DNA from: Hofstenia miamia
Taxonomy: Eukaryota; Xenacoelomorpha; Acoela
Length of the DNA: 64,000 nt
Direction of reading: 5' to 3'
Assembly: GCA_004352715.1 (NCBI GenBank)
Contig: SCFE01000117.1
Span: 828,281-892,280, forward strand
Positions 60,489-64,000 of this stretch are shown in pieces (positions within the stretch are counted from its first letter, which is position 1; each line of letters begins with the position of its first letter). The position numbers and the translations under genes were made by a program. The notes beneath the pieces are model-generated. The model saw nothing but the letters and a program-made list of their open reading frames with translations, was not told the origin of the DNA and made no database searches.

Positions 60489-60786
60489 CATTGGCATTGG
60501 AGCCCTGCATCTCTGCCCAATGATGTAAAAGTTTATAGCCTTGTTGAGTCAAATCATCAGGCATGTGTCCAGGTATTTGACTCCTAATTACATCGACTAT
60601 GCTATTGTCAATATTGAGTTGTTCAGCAAGTAAGGTCCAATCAGCGCCTAAGTGTTCAGCGATGCTATTTAGTCGAAGCATGGCTCTTTCATAAGAACTA
60701 TTGGGACTTAACCCTGGATCGCAAAGATCAGGTTGCTGTTTGCGTACTTGAGCTGATGCGAAGTTGATAGGACGTGATTCATCAAT
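60489..60786 (-). CDS. ANK: Ankyrin, death domain exon
   Basis: 298 bp, phase 0 start, ending one base into a Gly codon at a GTAGAT donor. After a linker (ESRPINFASAQVRKQQPDLC) comes the death domain: MLRLNSIAEHLGADWTLLAE, QLNIDNSIVDVIRSQ, then GYKLLHHWAEMQGSNAN. The pattern HLG-x-x-W-x-x-LA-x-x-L and the late LL-x-x-W match ankyrin death domains closely. In ankyrins this domain takes part in intramolecular and cytoskeletal contacts rather than classical apoptosis signalling. Confidence 0.93.
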
Positions 60787-61407
60787 CTAAATATAAATCA
60801 TATTGACTATGAAATCTATGGTAGTAAATAAACATCGATTGGAAATCAAGTGAATGCTAATAGTGAATAGAAATAAATTGATTAAATCTGCATTTAAAAT
60901 CCAAATTACAACTTGTACAATAGGATTATTGCATAATAAAATCACAAGCGTAACATACATATGACGCTTCCTTAAAACCAGTTATGAATACAATTGTTAG
61001 TAACAAAAAGTTCAATCACAATGAAGACCAAAATAAAATTAAAAAAAAAACATTATAAAGGGTCATGAATTTATAAATAAATACAAAATAACTCCGACAT
61101 AAAAAAAGTGTAGATAGACACACCTTAGATGTATACTTAAACATCCGCTAAACATGCAAATATATTACATTTGAAATTAATATTTGGATTTAGCGTAGTA
61201 AGTACTTACGTTCAATGATACATAAAAATTTCATTATTATGCATTTCATTATAATTTTTTGTAGCTTGCTTAGGTTATACAAATTAAATATCTATTTCCG
61301 TACAATCATTTGGAAAAAGCATGTGGTGTTTTGATAGAAACTTTTAAACACACTTAAACATTAAATGAAGGTGAACGTATAATGCAAAGCTATATCATAA
61401 TTAACTA

Positions 61408-62519
61408 CTTGGCGCGGTCAAAAGGTTCACATAACTAAGTGCAGAGTGTGCATCAACGAATGAAATTACACTAAAACTTGTATAGACATAATACACACGG
61501 TGTGTGCTATGCGCGAAAGCGTTTAAATGAACTTTGCTCACAAGTAATTATATAAATAGTAGAGTTAATCATTATTTGATCATTGAATGGAAAATAATCT
61601 CGTATCAACTCGCTTTTATGCTCATGTTGAACAAATGAAGGGAAGGCTATCGGCACAAATTCAAAAAAAGTTATTCCACGTTTTTGAAAAGATTACTTCC
61701 GCACATTCAACTGTTGCAAAATGGTGTAGCCAGTTCAAGCACGGGAGAACAACATGTGAGGACATGCCAATATTTGGACGTCCTTTGCCATCAGAAACAG
61801 AGGAAATGACGGAGCATGATCGCTTCGCAGTCGAAGGGAATCCCACGATTAGTACCTCAATTCTCTGCGAAAATATATTTTCAAAGACAGTGTATTGCAG
61901 ATTCTTCATAAGATGAGAAAGTGTTTGGGTGCCTCATGGCCTGTCAGATCAGAACAAATCATCGCGGATTAAATTAGGCCAGGACATATTGGCCCTGCTT
62001 CTTAGTCTGGGTAATGAAGCATTTACATCGTATGCTGTGGAAGACGAATCATGTTGTTTCCCATTTCATCTGTTACTTCCAAAGCAAGAAAACAAAAGCT
62101 GGGTAGGACTTGACAAAAAGCGATTAACTATGGCCAAATAGGATTAACGAAGAAAAAGAATACCTTTGCTCTGTTTCATCACCAACAAGAAAGGGTGGAT
62201 GGAGAGATTGTGCCCCGGTGAAAGAATAGCCTCTTTTAGATACATAACATTCCAGAAAGCGCCTTATTCGCTTGATTTCAACTTAGGTGTCAGATGAAAT
62301 AAATTTTTTAAGTCACATGACGAAGTAAAACAGACTGCGACGCCGGCATTTGGTGATATTCCCCAGGATCGTTAATACACTGAATTGGAAAAGATGAAAA
62401 TTCATTTGCAAAAGGTTATAGATTGCGGTGGACAGCATTGCATTCAAATAAATATTTTTTGTTAATATATTTTTTTTCTTATTTATGAGCTACTCTACGA
62501 ACTTTTTTGACGCACTAAG
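61408..62519 (+). mobile_element. Mariner transposon, inactive, with TIRs
   Basis: About 30-bp inverted ends (CTTGGCGCGGTCAAAAGGTT at 61,408; the partner ends at 62,519) are flanked by TA (61,406-61,407 and 62,520-62,521). Transposase pieces on the + strand: WCSQFKHGRTTCEDMPIFGR at 61,720-61,790 (mariner N-terminal/linker), then SSRIKLGQDILALLLS and FTSYAVEDESCCFPF (first catalytic Asp region) at 61,940-62,070, later GDIPQDRY and the C-terminus. Frameshifts and losses make it inactive. At 1.1 kb it is slightly shorter than an intact mariner. It lies in the intron between the UPA and death-domain exons, on the opposite strand. Confidence 0.87.
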
Positions 62520-62566
62520 TATGTGTCAATGTTAAAAAATTTGTTAGTGACATAGGAAAATGTTAC

Positions 62567-62836
62567 CTCAACGAAATCAGGAAGCGTAACATTTAGAGAA
62601 CACATTCTCATGTTGTTCTCATATTCAGCTTCGCGACCTTTAAAGGCCACTTTGGCGTCCTTATAGAATCCTACTCTTCCGACAGGCTCTAAACTCTGAT
62701 TATGAACACGAACAAAATGTCCTTGTCGGTTTTCCCGGAAGGCAAAAAAATTCAGTTGATGTTGATTGTTATTTGTTAGTACAGGGTACACGTTTGATGG
62801 GTGGTAGTCTATATATTGTGTCCGCCCCTCCAACAC
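62567..62836 (-). CDS. ANK: Ankyrin, UPA domain exon 2
   Basis: 270 bp, phase 0 at both ends (AATATTTAG-type acceptor variant before 62,836; GTAACA donor). It encodes VLEGRTQYIDYHPSNVYPV, then LNFFAFRENRQGHFVRVHNQ and SLEPVGRVGFYKDAKV, ending LNVTLPDFVE. The FxFxENR and EP-GR-x-F blocks are hallmarks of the UPA domain, which packs against the ZU5 repeats in the spectrin-binding supramodule. Confidence 0.95.
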
Positions 62837-62908
62837 CTAAATATATACATATAGTGCATGCAAGGATTGTTAAAAATTTCAAAGATTAAAGAAAAAAGTT
62901 AATTTTAC

Positions 62909-63070
62909 CTCAACATCGCGACTGCGGGCGACCTCAACAAACTGCTCCTGGTTCTCAAGTGTTTTTTCCATACTGTCGTCCGTCATACAGAACACACGCA
63001 CTCTGGCTTCGTCTTCGGCATGTCTCTTTGCAAACACGACAAATTTTGCCATGTAGGGTACAGAGATAGC
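62909..63070 (-). CDS. ANK: Ankyrin, UPA domain exon 1
   Basis: 162 bp, phase 0 at both ends. It encodes [20 protein letters not shown], then [20 protein letters not shown], ending [20 protein letters not shown] and FCMTDD-x-x-x-KTLE are nearly invariant in animal ankyrins and identify the gene beyond doubt. Confidence 0.97.
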
Positions 63071-63382
63071 CTAAAGATAAACATCAATTGCTGAAAACTC
63101 ATGATATAAGGATACAACTTGAAAATATTAGATATTGATATAAAGTATTCGTATTTCGTAAATATATCTGTTAATTATGACTGATACAAAAATATATATT
63201 TCTTATATATGTTCTTCGGTAAAATTTTTCTGAAGAACAGTTGGAATTCCAATAATTTATTCGAGGTTACGTACACAAGACAAAGTGCAAAATATTGAAC
63301 AATACCTCAATTTGTTATTCTTATAGGTGTAACACAATCGAATTTTATAAAAACATTTCCTAGAAATATGTAAATTATAAAC

Positions 63383-63715
63383 CTCTGAATACACTGCTCG
63401 AGATACGGCATCAATGTTCTCTAATTCTTGCGTGTCCACAAGCCAAAACCTAGCAGAGATTGACGTCTCAAAGGCACAGGTGCTTTCGTCAAAATGCATG
63501 GTGTTTCCAGTTATATCACTCCACTCCGCTGGTTGGAAGACTCCAGCAGTTGATCTCAGGAGTCGCAACCGTGTCTGTTCGGTACCAGGAGCGAAAGGGA
63601 TGACAACTCTTAAAGGCTTATGGAATTTACGACGTCGCGGTTCAATAGTAACGATAGGACTGCACCAAGTCCAATTTGATAATCTTTTAACTACATGGGG
63701 ATCTACTTTCATTAC
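63383..63715 (-). CDS. ANK: Ankyrin, ZU5 domain exon (gene continues beyond the window)
   Basis: 333 bp, phase 0 at both ends, following a CTTTAG acceptor and ending at GTTTAT. It encodes the second ZU5 repeat: SPIVTIEPRRRKFHKPL, LRVVIPFAPG, TRLRLLRSTAG, SDITGNTMHFDES and ISARFWLVDTQELE. Ankyrins are cytoplasmic adaptors that tie membrane proteins (through ankyrin repeats) to the spectrin skeleton (through the first ZU5). This exon begins the visible part of a - strand gene. Nine exons from here to 33,284 sum to 1,629 bp in a single frame. Repeats and the spectrin-binding ZU5 are upstream, off the right edge. Confidence 0.97.
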
Positions 63716-64000
63716 CTAAAGAATTGTTCAATTTAATTACTATTATATCCCTAATTAGTTTTCACGATACCATCAGCGGACATAATTTGCAAATAACATT
63801 TAGCACGATGCAACATGAAAATTAAGATGTTATTTGAAAAATTCGAATTTTACAACCGTAATGCATTGTTTTCTAATAATATTACAGCCCGTAAATTAAT
63901 TCAAATAAGTTACAAATGTGTTATTGATCAAGACTCTACGTCAATATTCTTGAAATATTTAAACTAAAAAAGGTTAACCACTAAACAAACATCAAGAAAT
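63716..64000 (-). other. ANK: Ankyrin intron reaching the window edge
   Basis: AT-rich, non-coding. A polypyrimidine tract and the acceptor of the ZU5 exon lie at its left end on the - strand reading. Confidence 0.6.

Noticed and set aside
1-64000. CRISPR arrays, operons, rRNA or tRNA genes
   Set aside because: No regularly spaced repeats, no rRNA-like blocks and no convincing cloverleaf with A and B boxes were found; the DNA is eukaryotic.

Overview
The window is AT-rich metazoan nuclear DNA of about 30% G+C. It has spliced genes with GT/AG introns, a very large intron, many (TA)n microsatellites, scaffold gaps and a dense layer of transposable-element fossils. The species cannot be read from the sequence. 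An ankyrin with the ZU5-UPA-death-domain architecture and a pentameric ligand-gated channel point to an invertebrate animal.

Two host genes are clear. On the + strand, 9,970-11,498 is a long terminal exon of a pentameric ligand-gated ion channel. It lacks the Cys-loop cysteines and has almost no M3-M4 loop, like prokaryotic members. On the - strand, nine exons from the right window edge (63,715) down to 33,284 encode the C-terminal half of an ankyrin: end of the ZU5 module, UPA, death domain and the C-terminal regulatory tail. The tail includes a 26-nt micro-exon and is split by a 19.8-kb intron. All nine exons join in phase and give 542 codons plus a stop. The 5' half, with the ankyrin repeats, lies outside the window.

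Region by region. 1-9,969 is mostly non-coding and holds a MITE with perfect 28-bp inverted ends (1,367-1,911). 11,703-19,200 shows no gene. 19,400-22,150 is a pile-up of an unusual reverse transcriptase (HVDN active site), a LINE 3' end and a deleted Tc1-like element that is mis-joined in the assembly. 24,296-32,361 is a young Gypsy-type LTR retrotransposon on the - strand. It has 1.27-kb LTRs, a CTAC target duplication, a primer-binding site, gag and pol, and after pol a reading frame with the three motifs of a DEDDh (DnaQ-like) 3'-5' exonuclease. That frame is the most unusual thing in the window.

The ankyrin introns carry a hAT remnant with GGGTAC-rich ends, a Tc1-like transposase fossil, a gag fossil, a mariner with TIRs, and two copies of one LINE family. 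The LINE family has an SGNH-hydrolase ORF1, a 2A-like peptide at the head of ORF2, then endonuclease and reverse transcriptase. One LINE copy is interrupted inside its reverse transcriptase by a 2.35-kb foldback element. A stretch of about 7.3 kb of the large intron (38.3-45.6 kb) is almost free of CpG while its surroundings are not.

Limits: five gaps exceed 100 N, one has 9 N, and four single-N joins are visible, at least two of which concatenate overlapping contigs. Homology calls rest on motif recognition by eye, with no database search.
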